Shown: positions 1 through 7,304, counted from the stretch's first letter. The stretch is 16,828 nt of DNA from DASUPK01 sp033856335 (GCA_033856335.1 JAWVFG010000048.1:1-16828), one strand, 5' to 3'. Made by a program: numbers and translations. The notes: generated by a model from the letters alone, not told the origin.

Positions 1-255
1 GAGCCAGACCAGGGGAGGGCCCGGGCCCGCTCGTTCACCCGCACGATCGAGATGGGTGAGGACCCCGCCACCGGCTCGGCGGCCGGGCCGCTCGGCGCCT
101 ACCTCTTCGAGCGCACGGGCTGCGAGCGGCTGGTGATCCGCCAGGGCGAGGAGATGGGCCGGCCCAGCGTGCTCGAGGTGGAGATGGAGGGCGGGCGTCC
201 GCGGGTCGCCGGGGGCGTCATCCCGGTGATCGATGGCGAGGTCAGCTTGCCGTAG
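1..255 (+). CDS. PhzF-family isomerase/epimerase, C-terminal fragment
   Basis: The reading frame is open from base 1, so the gene starts outside the window; an internal ATG at 52 is not its start. The fragment of about 84 residues carries the family signature GEDPATGSAAG, the loop that shapes the active site of the second half of the diaminopimelate-epimerase-like fold. It is followed by the usual C-terminal strands (YLFERTG, LVIRQGEEMGRPS, PRVAGGVIPVIDGEV). PhzF proteins are cytosolic cofactor-independent isomerases. Most members outside phenazine clusters have unknown substrates, so no reaction can be given here. The last 14 bases overlap the 3' end of the convergent MerR gene. The catalytic Glu, in the N-terminal half, cannot be checked. 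Confidence 0.85.
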   Translation, partial: EPDQGRARARSFTRTIEMGEDPATGSAAGPLGAYLFERTGCERLVIRQGEEMGRPSVLEVEMEGGRPRVAGGVIPVIDGEVSLP

Positions 256-709
256 TCCCGCTGCCCGAGCGACGGCGCAGCGCGCGGAGCCGGTCCCGAA
301 CCCGGCGGCGCCTGGTCTCGAGATCGCTGCGGAGAGCGTCGATCTCGTCGCGGCGGTGGCGCAGCAGCTCCAGCTGGCTCTCGATGTGACCCAGGGACTG
401 CTCGAGGACCTGGCGCTGCCGAACGGGATCCTCGATCCCCTCCTGCCACTCGCGTCGCAGCGAGGCCCGCGCGCTCTCGGCGGCGGCCAGCTCCCCGAGC
501 TCGTCGAGCGAGAGGCCGAGCAACTCGCGCAGGCGCAGCAGCTCCTTGAGCCGCTCGAGGTCCTCCTCGCCGTAGGTTCGGTGCGCGCCAGGCTCGCGGG
601 GCTGCTCCGTTGCCAGCAGCCCGATCTCCTCGTAGTAGCGGATCGTCCTCGGCGTGGTCGACGTGAGCTTCGCCAGGTCGCCGATCCGGAAGCGGCGCTC
701 CTCGCTCAT
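242..709 (-). CDS. MerR-family transcriptional regulator
   Basis: A 155-residue protein. The N-terminal winged helix-turn-helix begins RFRIGDLAKLTSTTPRTIRYYEEIGLL (about residues 6-32), with the wing segment REPGAHRTYGEEDL typical of MerR. The effector half (about 75-150) is Arg/Glu/Leu-rich and should form the antiparallel dimer coiled coil. There is no cysteine anywhere, so it is not a CueR-type metal sensor or a SoxR-type Fe-S sensor; a hydrophobic or drug-like ligand, or none, is more likely. The ATG overlaps the stop codon of the upstream MFS gene (ATGA), no clear Shine-Dalgarno precedes it, and translational coupling is expected. The likely target is the exporter promoter, where a perfect dyad lies at 2213-2228. 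Its 3' end overlaps the convergent PhzF gene. Confidence 0.92.
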   Translation of the reverse strand: MSEERRFRIGDLAKLTSTTPRTIRYYEEIGLLATEQPREPGAHRTYGEEDLERLKELLRLRELLGLSLDELGELAAAESARASLRREWQEGIEDPVRQRQVLEQSLGHIESQLELLRHRRDEIDALRSDLETRRRRVRDRLRALRRRSGSGTTAS

Positions 710-2223
710 GCCGGGAGCCGTTCCGCGGCCGGCATCGCCGCCTCGGTGGCTTCGCCGGCGTGCCGCGGGCGAAGCAGCGAGACACCCGCTCCGACCAGCG
801 AGGTGGCCGCAAGGACCCAGAGCGCCGTGTGCATGTTCTGGATGAAGATCGCGAGCTCAGAGGCGGGCAGGCCAGAGGCCAGTCCGGAGAAGATCTTGAA
901 GAGGACGTCCTTCGGCACGGCGGCGGTGACCACCGCGAGCACGAAGGCGATCGACAGGACGGCCCCGGTGTTCTGGAGCATCATCCGGGCGCCGGCTGCG
1001 ATCCCCCTCCGGTTCGGCGGGACGGTGCCCATCATCGCCGCGGTGTTGGGGGAGTTGAACATCCCCGAGCCGATCCCTACGAGTCCCAGCCAGAGCGCGG
1101 TCTGCCAGTACGGGGTGTGCTGCCCGAGGGTCGCCATGGCGGCGAGGGCGACCGCGGAGACGAGCATGCCGAGCGCGGCGAGGGCGCGGGAGCCGCGGCG
1201 GTCGGCATAGATCCCTGCGAGCGGCGAGGCGATCAGCATCCCGATCGCCATCGGGGAGAGCTTGATCCCGGCGGTGATCGGGTCGTCGCCCTGGACGCCC
1301 TGGAAGTAGAAGACGAAGATGAAGAGCAGGGCGAAGCGGGAGAGGCCGTTGATGAATGCCGCTCCCGTCGCCGCAGCGAACATCCGATTCTTGAAGATCG
1401 ACAGGTCGAGCATCGGGGCTCTGGCTCGGCTCTCGATCAGGACGAAGGCCGGAAGGAGGACGGCGGCCACAACGAGCGAGGCGATCACGATCGGCTCCCC
1501 CCATCCTGAAAGGCCGCCCTTCGAGACGCCGTAGACGAGGCCGGTGAGGCCAACGAGGAAGACACTGGTGCCGGGCAGGTCGAGCCCGCGCTGAGAGTCC
1601 GGCTTGGCCAGCTCGTGGAGGATCAGCCCGCCCCAGAGCGCGCCGGCCAGGCCGAGCGGGATGTTGAACCAGAAGACCCACTGCCAGCCGATCGCGACGA
1701 GGGCGCCGCCCAGGACGGGGCCGATCACCAGCCCGACCGCGGCCACCATGGTGTTGGTCCCCATCGCGACGCCGAGCTGCTCCCTGGGGAAGGCGTCGGT
1801 GACCAGCGCCGCCGCGTTCGCGAACAGGAATGCCGCGCCGACTCCTTGCAGGATTCGCCACCCAATCAGCTCCGTGCCGCTGCCGGAGAACCCCGCCCCG
1901 AACGAGGCGAGTGTGAAGACGATGAAGCCGCCGACATAGGCCTTCTTCCGTCCGAACAGATCCGAGAGCCGGCCCGCCGTCAGCACGAGCACGGTCGAGG
2001 AGATCATGTAGGCGAGGATCACCCAGACGAGCTGGAGCAGGCTGGTACCGAGGGAACGCTCCAGGTCGGGCAGGGCGATGATCAGCGTCCCGGAGTTGAT
2101 CGTCGCGAGGAGCATCCCCAGGCTCGTACAGCTGAGAGCCCACCACTTGTAGTGGTGGTGATCGGCGGCGACTCCCGGCCGGAACCGCCTGCGCGCCGGC
2201 TGATCCTTGAACCTTACGTTCAC
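706..2223 (-). CDS. MFS multidrug exporter, DHA2 (EmrB/QacA) type
   Basis: About 505 residues from a GTG start, with roughly 14 hydrophobic segments, as in drug:H+ antiporters of the DHA2 group. Motif A reads GRLSDLFGRKK (about residues 84-94), motif B lies in WRILQGVGAAFLFANAAAL, and the antiporter motif C region is GPVLGGALVAIGWQWVFW (about 169-186). The frame stays open to an ATG at 2316. That start would add 31 residues without family character and would overlap the divergent aminotransferase gene. The GTG at 2223 sits 9 bases after a TATACT box and no Shine-Dalgarno is visible, so a leaderless message is the best reading. A short His-rich patch (HHHYKWW) precedes the first membrane helix. 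It is the first gene of a two-gene operon with the MerR regulator. The substrate is unknown. Confidence 0.9.
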   Translation of the reverse strand: MNVRFKDQPARRRFRPGVAADHHHYKWWALSCTSLGMLLATINSGTLIIALPDLERSLGTSLLQLVWVILAYMISSTVLVLTAGRLSDLFGRKKAYVGGFIVFTLASFGAGFSGSGTELIGWRILQGVGAAFLFANAAALVTDAFPREQLGVAMGTNTMVAAVGLVIGPVLGGALVAIGWQWVFWFNIPLGLAGALWGGLILHELAKPDSQRGLDLPGTSVFLVGLTGLVYGVSKGGLSGWGEPIVIASLVVAAVLLPAFVLIESRARAPMLDLSIFKNRMFAAATGAAFINGLSRFALLFIFVFYFQGVQGDDPITAGIKLSPMAIGMLIASPLAGIYADRRGSRALAALGMLVSAVALAAMATLGQHTPYWQTALWLGLVGIGSGMFNSPNTAAMMGTVPPNRRGIAAGARMMLQNTGAVLSIAFVLAVVTAAVPKDVLFKIFSGLASGLPASELAIFIQNMHTALWVLAATSLVGAGVSLLRPRHAGEATEAAMPAAERLPA

Positions 2224-2238
2224 GTAAGAATCAGTATA
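2213..2238 (-). promoter_or_regulatory. MFS-merR promoter with overlapping dyad operator
   Basis: On the minus strand a -10 box TATACT (2238-2233) is followed 4 bases later by the perfect inverted repeat CTTACGTGAACGTAAG (2228-2213; 7-base arms, 2-base centre). The GTG start codon (2223-2221) lies inside the dyad, so the expected transcription start and the operator coincide. A MerR dimer bound here would cover the start point. This differs from classical MerR activators, which bind between -35 and -10, and it suggests simple repression. I see no convincing -35 element. Assignment of the dyad to the MerR protein is inference from proximity. Confidence 0.6.
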
Positions 2239-2249
2239 GCCAGGCCGGC

Positions 2250-2267
2250 ATTCTCCAATCGGAGAAT
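2250..2267. promoter_or_regulatory. Second palindrome in the divergent exporter/aminotransferase gap
   Basis: ATTCTCCAATCGGAGAAT is a perfect inverted repeat with 7-base arms and a 4-base centre. It lies 12-29 bases upstream of the exporter -10 box. It also lies just before TAAGAC (2272-2277), a possible -10 for the aminotransferase, 7 bases ahead of its ATG. In that plus-strand promoter the dyad fills the region between -35 and -10, which is the classical MerR position. The arms differ from those of the dyad at 2213-2228. A second regulator, or a second mode of the same one, is possible. Confidence 0.45.
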
Positions 2268-2284
2268 CGCGTAAGACTCGGGCG

Positions 2285-3646
2285 ATGGACACGATCGTGG
2301 ACCGCGGCCGCCTCACCTCCTTGATCCAGACCGAGCGGGAGCTGTTCGCGAGGGAGCACCCTCGCTCTCGTGCCCTCTTCGAGGAAGCTCGCCAAAACCT
2401 GCTCGCGGGAGTGCCGATGAGCTGGATGACCAGGTGGCCCGGCGGTCATCCGGTTTTCGCCGCAGATGCGGCGGGTGCGCGGATCACGGACGCCGACGGG
2501 ATCACCTACGTCGATCTCTGCCTCGGCGACACCGGCGCGATGGCGGGGCACGCCCCGGCCGCGACCGCTGCGGCCGTCGCCGACCGTTTCGGGCGAGGCG
2601 CCACGCTGATGCTTCCAACGGAGGACTCGACCTGGGCCGCGGGGGAACTCTCCCGTCGCTTCGGTTTGCCGAAGTGGCAGCTCACCCTCTCGGCGACCGA
2701 CGCCAACCGCTTCGCGATACGGATTGCGCGCCAGATCACCGGGAGGCGCCGCATCCTCGTGTTCAGCTACTGCTACCACGGCACGGTCGACGAGACCTTC
2801 ATCGTCGTCGGTACCGACGGTCGCCCGATCTCGAGAGAGGGCAACGTTGGCCCTCCGGTCGATCCCACCGAGACCACCGCCGTGGTCGAGTTCAACGACG
2901 CGGAGGCTCTCGAACGGGTCCTGAGGGAGGACGAGATCGCCTGCGTTCTCACCGAGCCGGCGCTCACCAACATCGGCATCGTCCTGCCTCAGCCGGGCTT
3001 TCACGACGCCCTTCGCGAGCTGACCAGGGAGACCGGAACCCTCCTGCTGATCGACGAGACGCACACCTTCAGCGCCGGGCCGGGCGGCTACACCGGCGCC
3101 CATGGCCTGGAGCCCGACCTCCTGACCGTCGGAAAGGCAATCGCCGGGGGCGTGCCGGCGGGGGCCTACGGCATGAGCGAGGGGGTCGCCGACCGCATCG
3201 CCGCGCAGGCCGATGCGGACTATGAGGACACCGGTGGCGTCGGCGGCACGCTCGCGGGAAACGCCCTCACCGCGGCCGCGATTCATGCCACCCTCGATGA
3301 GGTCCTGACGGCCACCGCGTTCGAGCGGATGATCGAGCTGGCGAGCCGCTTCACCCAGGGCGTCCAGGGTGTCCTGGACGCCCACGATCTGCCCTGGCAT
3401 GTCGTCCAGCTCGGGGCCCGGGCGGAGTACGGCTTCCTGCCGGAGCCGCCAAGCAGCGGAGGCGAGGCCGCCGCCGGCTCCGACCCCGAGCTCGAGGAGT
3501 ACCTCCACCTCTTCTGCCTGAACCGGGGTGTGTTGATCACGCCTTTTCACAACATGGCATTGATGTCGCCGGCGACCGAGGCGGCGGACGTCGATCGCCA
3601 CACCGCGGTGTTGGCCGAGGCCTGCAACCTGCTCGCGGTGCAGTAA
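2285..3646 (+). CDS. Class III PLP-dependent aminotransferase (glutamate-1-semialdehyde aminomutase-like)
   Basis: A 453-residue cytosolic enzyme of fold-type I. The PLP lysine is K284 in TVGKAIAGGVPAGAYG, and the Asp pairing with the pyridine nitrogen is D257 in LLIDETHTF. The aromatic loop FSYCYHGTVDE matches the family's YHG motif. The phosphate-cup sequence, usually SGTEAN, reads SATDAN here. Size and layout (WPGGHPVF, DADGITYVDLCLGDTGAMAGH) match GSA-aminomutase-like transaminases. It is unlikely to be hemL itself, because it is divergent from a drug exporter with no other tetrapyrrole gene adjacent. The amino donor and acceptor cannot be read from sequence. No clear Shine-Dalgarno is present; a TAAGAC box 7 bases upstream of the ATG suggests a leaderless start. 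It may share control with the exporter across the 61-base gap. Confidence 0.88.
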   Translation: MDTIVDRGRLTSLIQTERELFAREHPRSRALFEEARQNLLAGVPMSWMTRWPGGHPVFAADAAGARITDADGITYVDLCLGDTGAMAGHAPAATAAAVADRFGRGATLMLPTEDSTWAAGELSRRFGLPKWQLTLSATDANRFAIRIARQITGRRRILVFSYCYHGTVDETFIVVGTDGRPISREGNVGPPVDPTETTAVVEFNDAEALERVLREDEIACVLTEPALTNIGIVLPQPGFHDALRELTRETGTLLLIDETHTFSAGPGGYTGAHGLEPDLLTVGKAIAGGVPAGAYGMSEGVADRIAAQADADYEDTGGVGGTLAGNALTAAAIHATLDEVLTATAFERMIELASRFTQGVQGVLDAHDLPWHVVQLGARAEYGFLPEPPSSGGEAAAGSDPELEEYLHLFCLNRGVLITPFHNMALMSPATEAADVDRHTAVLAEACNLLAVQ

Positions 3647-3669
3647 GACGCGCCCTGGGCGGCTACTGC
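3640..3669 (+). terminator. Hairpin at the end of the aminotransferase gene
   Basis: GCAGTA (3640-3645) pairs with TACTGC (3664-3669). Inside, CGCC (3651-3654) pairs with GGCG (3658-3661) around a CTG loop. The stem spans the stop codon. There is no T-tract after it, so efficient intrinsic termination is uncertain. It could equally be a 3'-end stabilising stem ahead of the first diaguanylate cyclase gene. Confidence 0.35.
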
Positions 3670-3705
3670 GGCAAATTGCGGATGCGCAGGTCCCCCAATT
3701 GACCG

Positions 3706-4767
3706 ATGCTGTGCTTGGTGTCCTTCCTGCGCTCGTACTTCGCTCGTCAGTCTGACCCATACGCGGGTGGGGATATCGACAATGGCCAGCGGATCGGGTC
3801 CGTCCTCTTCGGCCTTCAGGTGCTGCTGATTGCGGCCCTCTGGCCGCTCAGCCCGCCCACTCACGCCATCGGGAGCGCAGGCTGGCTCGTTGCCGTGGCC
3901 GTCGTCCTTGCCGGCGCCCTGGTCACGTACGGGATGCACACGCGGCGCTTTGCGAGCTGGAATGCGCTGCTCGTCACCTCCTACGGCGCCGTTGCGGCGC
4001 TCGAGATGATGCAGTGGCTTGGAGGCGGCGTCGAGGCTCCGTACGAGCGGGTGATCCTCATACCGGTCTTGTTCGTTGCCGCGATCCAGCCACCCCGCCA
4101 GATCGCCGCGTTCCTTGGCTTCGTCGCGCTGGCACTCCTTACGCCTTTCACCTACGACGCTTGGATCGCCCAGGACGCGGGCTCGTCCGCGGCCAGCCTC
4201 GTGGTCCTGGTCGGCCTGTCAATCGGCGTGAACGTGCCGATGAGCGCGATCCGCGCCCAGCGCCTGGCCTACGCCAGGGATGAGGCCGAGGCGCGACAGG
4301 AGGCGCGAATCGATGCCTTGACCGGGCTCAGGAATCGCCGCGCTTTCGACGAGGCCCTCGCCGAGGAGGTGAAGCTCGTCCGCCGCCTTCAGATTCCACT
4401 CACCGTGGCGATGATCGACATCGTCGACTTCAAGGAGATCAACGATCGCTGGAGCCCCGCGGAGGGAGATCGGTGCCTGCAGGAAGTCGCCAAGGCGCTG
4501 GATGACTCGCTGCGGGATCCCGATCAGGTGTTCCGCTGGGGTGGGGACGAGTTCTCCCTCATCCTCACCGGAACGGCGGCCGAACACACGCAGTCGCTGT
4601 CGAACCGCCTGTCCGTGATCGTCTCCTCGACCTGCAGCCGGCCGGACCATGAGCCGATCGAGATCCGCTTCGCCGCCGCCCAGCTCCGGGACGAGGAGTC
4701 CCCTGCCGAGGTGGTGGAGATGGCCGGGCTCGCAATGACTGCGGCAAAGATGGAAACCAGCGTTTAG
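3706..4767 (+). CDS. Membrane diguanylate cyclase (GGDEF), first of a tandem pair
   Basis: A 353-residue protein with about six hydrophobic segments (roughly residues 31-50, 58-76, 84-103, 113-129, 131-149, 160-179), a short linker helix, then a GGDEF domain from about 201. The active-site loop is RWGGDEF (motif 279-283), the metal-binding Asp is D238 in MIDIVDFKEIND, and the c-di-GMP inhibitory I-site RxxD is present (RDPD, 270-273). It should make c-di-GMP from two GTP under membrane-sensed control. The usual ND-xx-GH-xx-GD stretch reads NDRWSPAEGD, so the GH pair is lost, and the usual C-terminal ALYxAKxxGRN is reduced to GLAMTAAK. The start is uncertain: no Shine-Dalgarno precedes the ATG, and TTG 3715 or GTG 3718 are alternatives. 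The cytosolic N-terminal motif YFARxxxPYAGGD is shared with the next gene. Confidence 0.88.
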   Translation: MLCLVSFLRSYFARQSDPYAGGDIDNGQRIGSVLFGLQVLLIAALWPLSPPTHAIGSAGWLVAVAVVLAGALVTYGMHTRRFASWNALLVTSYGAVAALEMMQWLGGGVEAPYERVILIPVLFVAAIQPPRQIAAFLGFVALALLTPFTYDAWIAQDAGSSAASLVVLVGLSIGVNVPMSAIRAQRLAYARDEAEARQEARIDALTGLRNRRAFDEALAEEVKLVRRLQIPLTVAMIDIVDFKEINDRWSPAEGDRCLQEVAKALDDSLRDPDQVFRWGGDEFSLILTGTAAEHTQSLSNRLSVIVSSTCSRPDHEPIEIRFAAAQLRDEESPAEVVEMAGLAMTAAKMETSV

Positions 4768-4777
4768 CCTCCGTTAC

Positions 4778-4794
4778 AGGGGGAGCTGATCTTG
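4778..4794 (+). promoter_or_regulatory. Ribosome binding site and TTG start of the second diguanylate cyclase
   Basis: AGGGGGAG (4778-4785) lies 6 bases before TTG (4792-4794). No in-frame ATG or GTG is better placed, and the following residues align with the N-terminus of the first cyclase. This is a strong Shine-Dalgarno start within an operon, in contrast with the first genes of transcripts in this window. Confidence 0.75.
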
Positions 4795-5874
4795 ACCTCG
4801 ACTCGCCCATTTCGCGCTTACTTCGCCCGTAGGGAAAATCCCTACGCGGGCGGCGACCTGGACAATGCGCAACGGATCAGCGCGGTCCTCTGGGCGCTGC
4901 TGGTCCTGCTCACCATCGGCCTGCTGCCCGCGAGCCCGCCGACGGACCCGAGCAAGGGAGTCGCCTGGGTGATCGCAGGCGTCATGATCGTGCTCGGAGC
5001 CCTCCTCGTCGCCCGGAACTACCGGCGGCAGATCTCGAGCTGGGGCGCGCTGCTCGCCGCCGGGTATGGGATCGTGGCCGGCATTGCGATCATGCAATGG
5101 GTGGCCGGCGGGAGCGGGCAGCCATACGAGCGTCTCCTCCTCCTGCCAGTCGTGTTCGTCGCCGCAACTCAACCGCCCCGTCAGATCGTCGCCTTCCTCA
5201 GCTTCGTCTTCGTGGCGCTGATGGCGCCTCTCGTCTACGACAGCTGGAGCACGGATGAGTTCGGCGCGTCGGTGGCCAGCTTCGTGATCTGGTGCGGCCT
5301 TGGGATCGGGGGGAATCTCCTGATGAGCGGTGTGCGGGCGCAGCGTTTGAGCCACGCGGCCGAGGAGGCGGAGGCACGTCAGGAGGCTCGCATCGACACC
5401 CTCACCGGATTGCACAACCGGCGCGCCTTCGACGAGCTCCTGATCGCGGAGGCTGCGCGGGCCCGCCGCCTCGGCCTGCCGCTGTCGATGGCGATGGTCG
5501 ACATCGTCAACTTCAAGGAGATCAACGACCGCTGGAGCTATGCGCAGGGCGACCGATGCCTGCAAGAGGTCGCAAAGGCGCTCCGGGACAACCTCCGTCA
5601 GCCCGACTTCTGCTTCCGGTGGGGCGGCGACGAGTTCGCACTGATTCTCAGCGGGACGCCCGCCGGCGAGACTGAGCCGATCTCCGAGCGCCTGCGGGTG
5701 GAGGTGTCGGGCAACTGCAAGCGCCCCGACGCCACTTCCATCCGAATCCGCTTCGCGGTCGCGGAGTTGCGCGATGGGATCTCACCGGGTGAGCTCACCG
5801 AGATGGCCGGCCTGGCGCTGACCGCGGCGAAGATCGACGACGATCAGACGACGAACGCCACGTCGTCGACGTAG
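4792..5874 (+). CDS. Membrane diguanylate cyclase (GGDEF), second of a tandem pair
   Basis: A 360-residue protein, collinear with the preceding cyclase over its whole length and separated from it by only 24 bases, so the two are a tandem duplication in one operon. It has about six membrane segments before residue 180, then a GGDEF domain. The motif is RWGGDEF (278-282), the I-site is RQPD, and the metal Asp lies in MVDIVNFKEIND. As in its sister, the canonical GH after IND is replaced (NDRWSYAQGD) and the C-terminal signature is shortened to GLALTAAK. Conserved between the pair are YFARxxxPYAGGD at the N-terminus and QPPRQI between two membrane helices, so the sensing module is shared. Its 3' end overlaps the convergent zinc-finger gene by 31 bases. 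The signal is unknown. Confidence 0.9.
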   Translation: MTSTRPFRAYFARRENPYAGGDLDNAQRISAVLWALLVLLTIGLLPASPPTDPSKGVAWVIAGVMIVLGALLVARNYRRQISSWGALLAAGYGIVAGIAIMQWVAGGSGQPYERLLLLPVVFVAATQPPRQIVAFLSFVFVALMAPLVYDSWSTDEFGASVASFVIWCGLGIGGNLLMSGVRAQRLSHAAEEAEARQEARIDTLTGLHNRRAFDELLIAEAARARRLGLPLSMAMVDIVNFKEINDRWSYAQGDRCLQEVAKALRDNLRQPDFCFRWGGDEFALILSGTPAGETEPISERLRVEVSGNCKRPDATSIRIRFAVAELRDGISPGELTEMAGLALTAAKIDDDQTTNATSST

Positions 5875-6107
5875 CAGTACGACCACTCCTCGCCGGGCTC
5901 CAGGGAGCTGACGATCGGGTGGTCGCTGGCGGCGACATGCGCGCTGGCATGCCGGTTGGGTGAGGAGTCGCAGCAGCCGACGTGGCCGCAGCTGCGGCAG
6001 ACGCGCAGGTGGACCCAGCTGCCGCCGATCTTCAGGCAGTCCTCGCAGCCGGGGAATTCCTCCGGCTTCTCGACGGTGATCTGGTCCAGGTGGCTGCAGT
6101 GTGCCAT
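5844..6107 (-). CDS. Small stand-alone UBP-type zinc-finger protein
   Basis: An 87-residue protein that is essentially one ZnF-UBP domain. Ligand-type residues are arranged as CSHLD near the N-terminus, GCEDCLKIGGSWVHLR, CRSCGHVGCCDSS, then HASAHVAASDHP, ending in the EPGEEWSYCYVDD motif. In eukaryotes this fold binds the free C-terminus of ubiquitin. Bacterial versions of this size are common in actinobacteria, and their partner is not established. It lies between two divergently placed cyclase units and overlaps the 3' end of the second cyclase gene. The ATG is preceded by TAACCT at a 6-base distance with no Shine-Dalgarno, so the message is probably leaderless. Confidence 0.85.
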   Translation of the reverse strand: MAHCSHLDQITVEKPEEFPGCEDCLKIGGSWVHLRVCRSCGHVGCCDSSPNRHASAHVAASDHPIVSSLEPGEEWSYCYVDDVAFVV

Positions 6108-6113
6108 TCGCCG

Positions 6114-6119
6114 AGGTTA
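6114..6119 (-). promoter_or_regulatory. -10 box (TAACCT) of the zinc-finger gene
   Basis: TAACCT on the minus strand ends 6 bases before the ATG at 6107, which places the start of transcription at or next to the start codon. The same hexamer stands 7 bases before the precorrin-2 dehydrogenase gene (13259-13264). No -35 element is evident. Confidence 0.5.
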
Positions 6120-6158
6120 GCCAGCGCGGTAGATCGCCTGTCGAGTGCGGGAGGCCGG

Positions 6159-7217
6159 TCAGGCTTGGATCAGGGTGGAGCTGACGGCGGCGACGGTGCG
6201 GTTGCGGCCCATTCGCTTGGCCTCGTACAGCGCGCGGTCGGCGCGGAGCACCAGCTCCTCCGCCGACTCGGCCCGATCCCACTCGGCGATCCCCGCCGAG
6301 ACCGTCTCTTCACGCGGCATGCTGGTCCGCAGTGCCTCCACCACGTCTCGCGCCTGCGAGAGGTCGCTCCCGGTCAGGAGGACCGCGAACTCCTCGCCGC
6401 CATGGCGGGCGATCAGGTCTGCGGATCGGAGCCGCGCGTTCCAGAGCGCCGCTGCTTCCTTCAGGTGCGAGTCGCCTGCCGGGTGCCCGTTCAGGTCGTT
6501 GAACTGCTTGAAGTGGTCGAGGTCGAGCAGGGCTGCGCAGACGTGAGAGCCACTGCGGGCGGCGCGCGCCAGCTCGCGGTCGAGAGCCTCGTCCCAGGCC
6601 CGGCGGTTGGGCAGGCCGGTTAGGGCGTCGGTGCGCGCCATCGTGCCGAGCTGAGCATGAAGCCTCTCCCGCTGGACCACCAGCTCGTTGATCGAGAACA
6701 CGGCGATCCCGGCCACCCCCATCCAGAAGACCGCCGCGGCCGGCTCGAGTGCCGGATAGCCGTTCATGGTCGGTGAGGGAATCGCGAGCGTGAGCCCCAG
6801 GCCCAGGATCGCAACGAGCAGCTGGCTGCGCGTTCCGTACAGGGCGAACCAGATCACCGGGAGGAGCACCACCGGCGTGTAGGCGGCGGTCACGCTGTCA
6901 TGGGAGCTCCGAACCAGCGCGACCATCACGAACGGGATCATGGCCGGGATCGCCTGTGTCCAGGTCGGCAGGCGCTCCCATGGGACGAGGAGGGCCATCG
7001 CGACGATCGCCGGGAGCAGGGCGAGGGCGATCAGGTCGCCCGAGGTTGGCCAATCCGGCAGCAGCGGCACGAAGGTGAAGGCGAGCATTCCCGCGGCGAG
7101 CCAGGGAAGGCAGCGCAGCAGGACTCCATCCCCTTCCAAGGGGCGGCCGCGGGTGACGTCCAGTCCCGCGTCGAGAAGTGCCTGCAGAGCCCTCCGCCCT
7201 TGCCCGCGTATCACCAC
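6159..7217 (-). CDS. Membrane diguanylate cyclase (GGDEF), canonical type
   Basis: A 352-residue protein with about six hydrophobic segments between residues 33 and 178, then a GGDEF domain. Unlike the tandem pair on the other strand, its signatures are fully standard: TDALTGLPNRRAWDE, LLDLDHFKQFNDLNGHPAGD, the I-site RSAD, RHGGEEF (motif 273-277) and the closing ADRALYEAKRMGRN. It should synthesise c-di-GMP and be subject to product inhibition. The N-terminal membrane module has no recognisable ligand domain. The start is GTG 7217 or the adjacent GTG 7214; a TAATTT box lies 5 or 8 bases before them and there is no Shine-Dalgarno, which favours a leaderless start. It ends 51 bases upstream of the zinc-finger gene on the same strand, so read-through is possible. 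Confidence 0.92.
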   Translation of the reverse strand: MVIRGQGRRALQALLDAGLDVTRGRPLEGDGVLLRCLPWLAAGMLAFTFVPLLPDWPTSGDLIALALLPAIVAMALLVPWERLPTWTQAIPAMIPFVMVALVRSSHDSVTAAYTPVVLLPVIWFALYGTRSQLLVAILGLGLTLAIPSPTMNGYPALEPAAAVFWMGVAGIAVFSINELVVQRERLHAQLGTMARTDALTGLPNRRAWDEALDRELARAARSGSHVCAALLDLDHFKQFNDLNGHPAGDSHLKEAAALWNARLRSADLIARHGGEEFAVLLTGSDLSQARDVVEALRTSMPREETVSAGIAEWDRAESAEELVLRADRALYEAKRMGRNRTVAAVSSTLIQA

Positions 7218-7222
7218 GCTCG

Positions 7223-7260
7223 AAATTACCCTGGCACCGAGTCCCGGGAAAGGCCCTTTC
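7223..7260 (-). promoter_or_regulatory. Promoter region of the third cyclase with a short odd palindrome
   Basis: A -10 box TAATTT occupies 7228-7223 on the minus strand. TTTCCC (7251-7246), 17 bases upstream of it, could serve as a weak -35. It overlaps GAAAGGCCCTTTC (7248-7260), a perfect 13-base odd palindrome that is a candidate operator. Both calls rest on spacing alone. Confidence 0.4.
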
Positions 7261-7304
7261 TGGGTATTGGCCCCCTCGAGTCGGGCCGAATGTCCTCCTG
7301 GCGG

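Noticed and set aside
233..1210. Long open frame on the plus strand opposite the MerR and MFS genes
   Set aside because: Its translation is low-complexity Ala/Arg/Pro-rich, and the opposite strand encodes two clear families. It is a high-GC shadow.
2224..2316. ATG at 2316 as the MFS start
   Set aside because: It would overlap the divergent aminotransferase gene and span both palindromes and the TATACT box.
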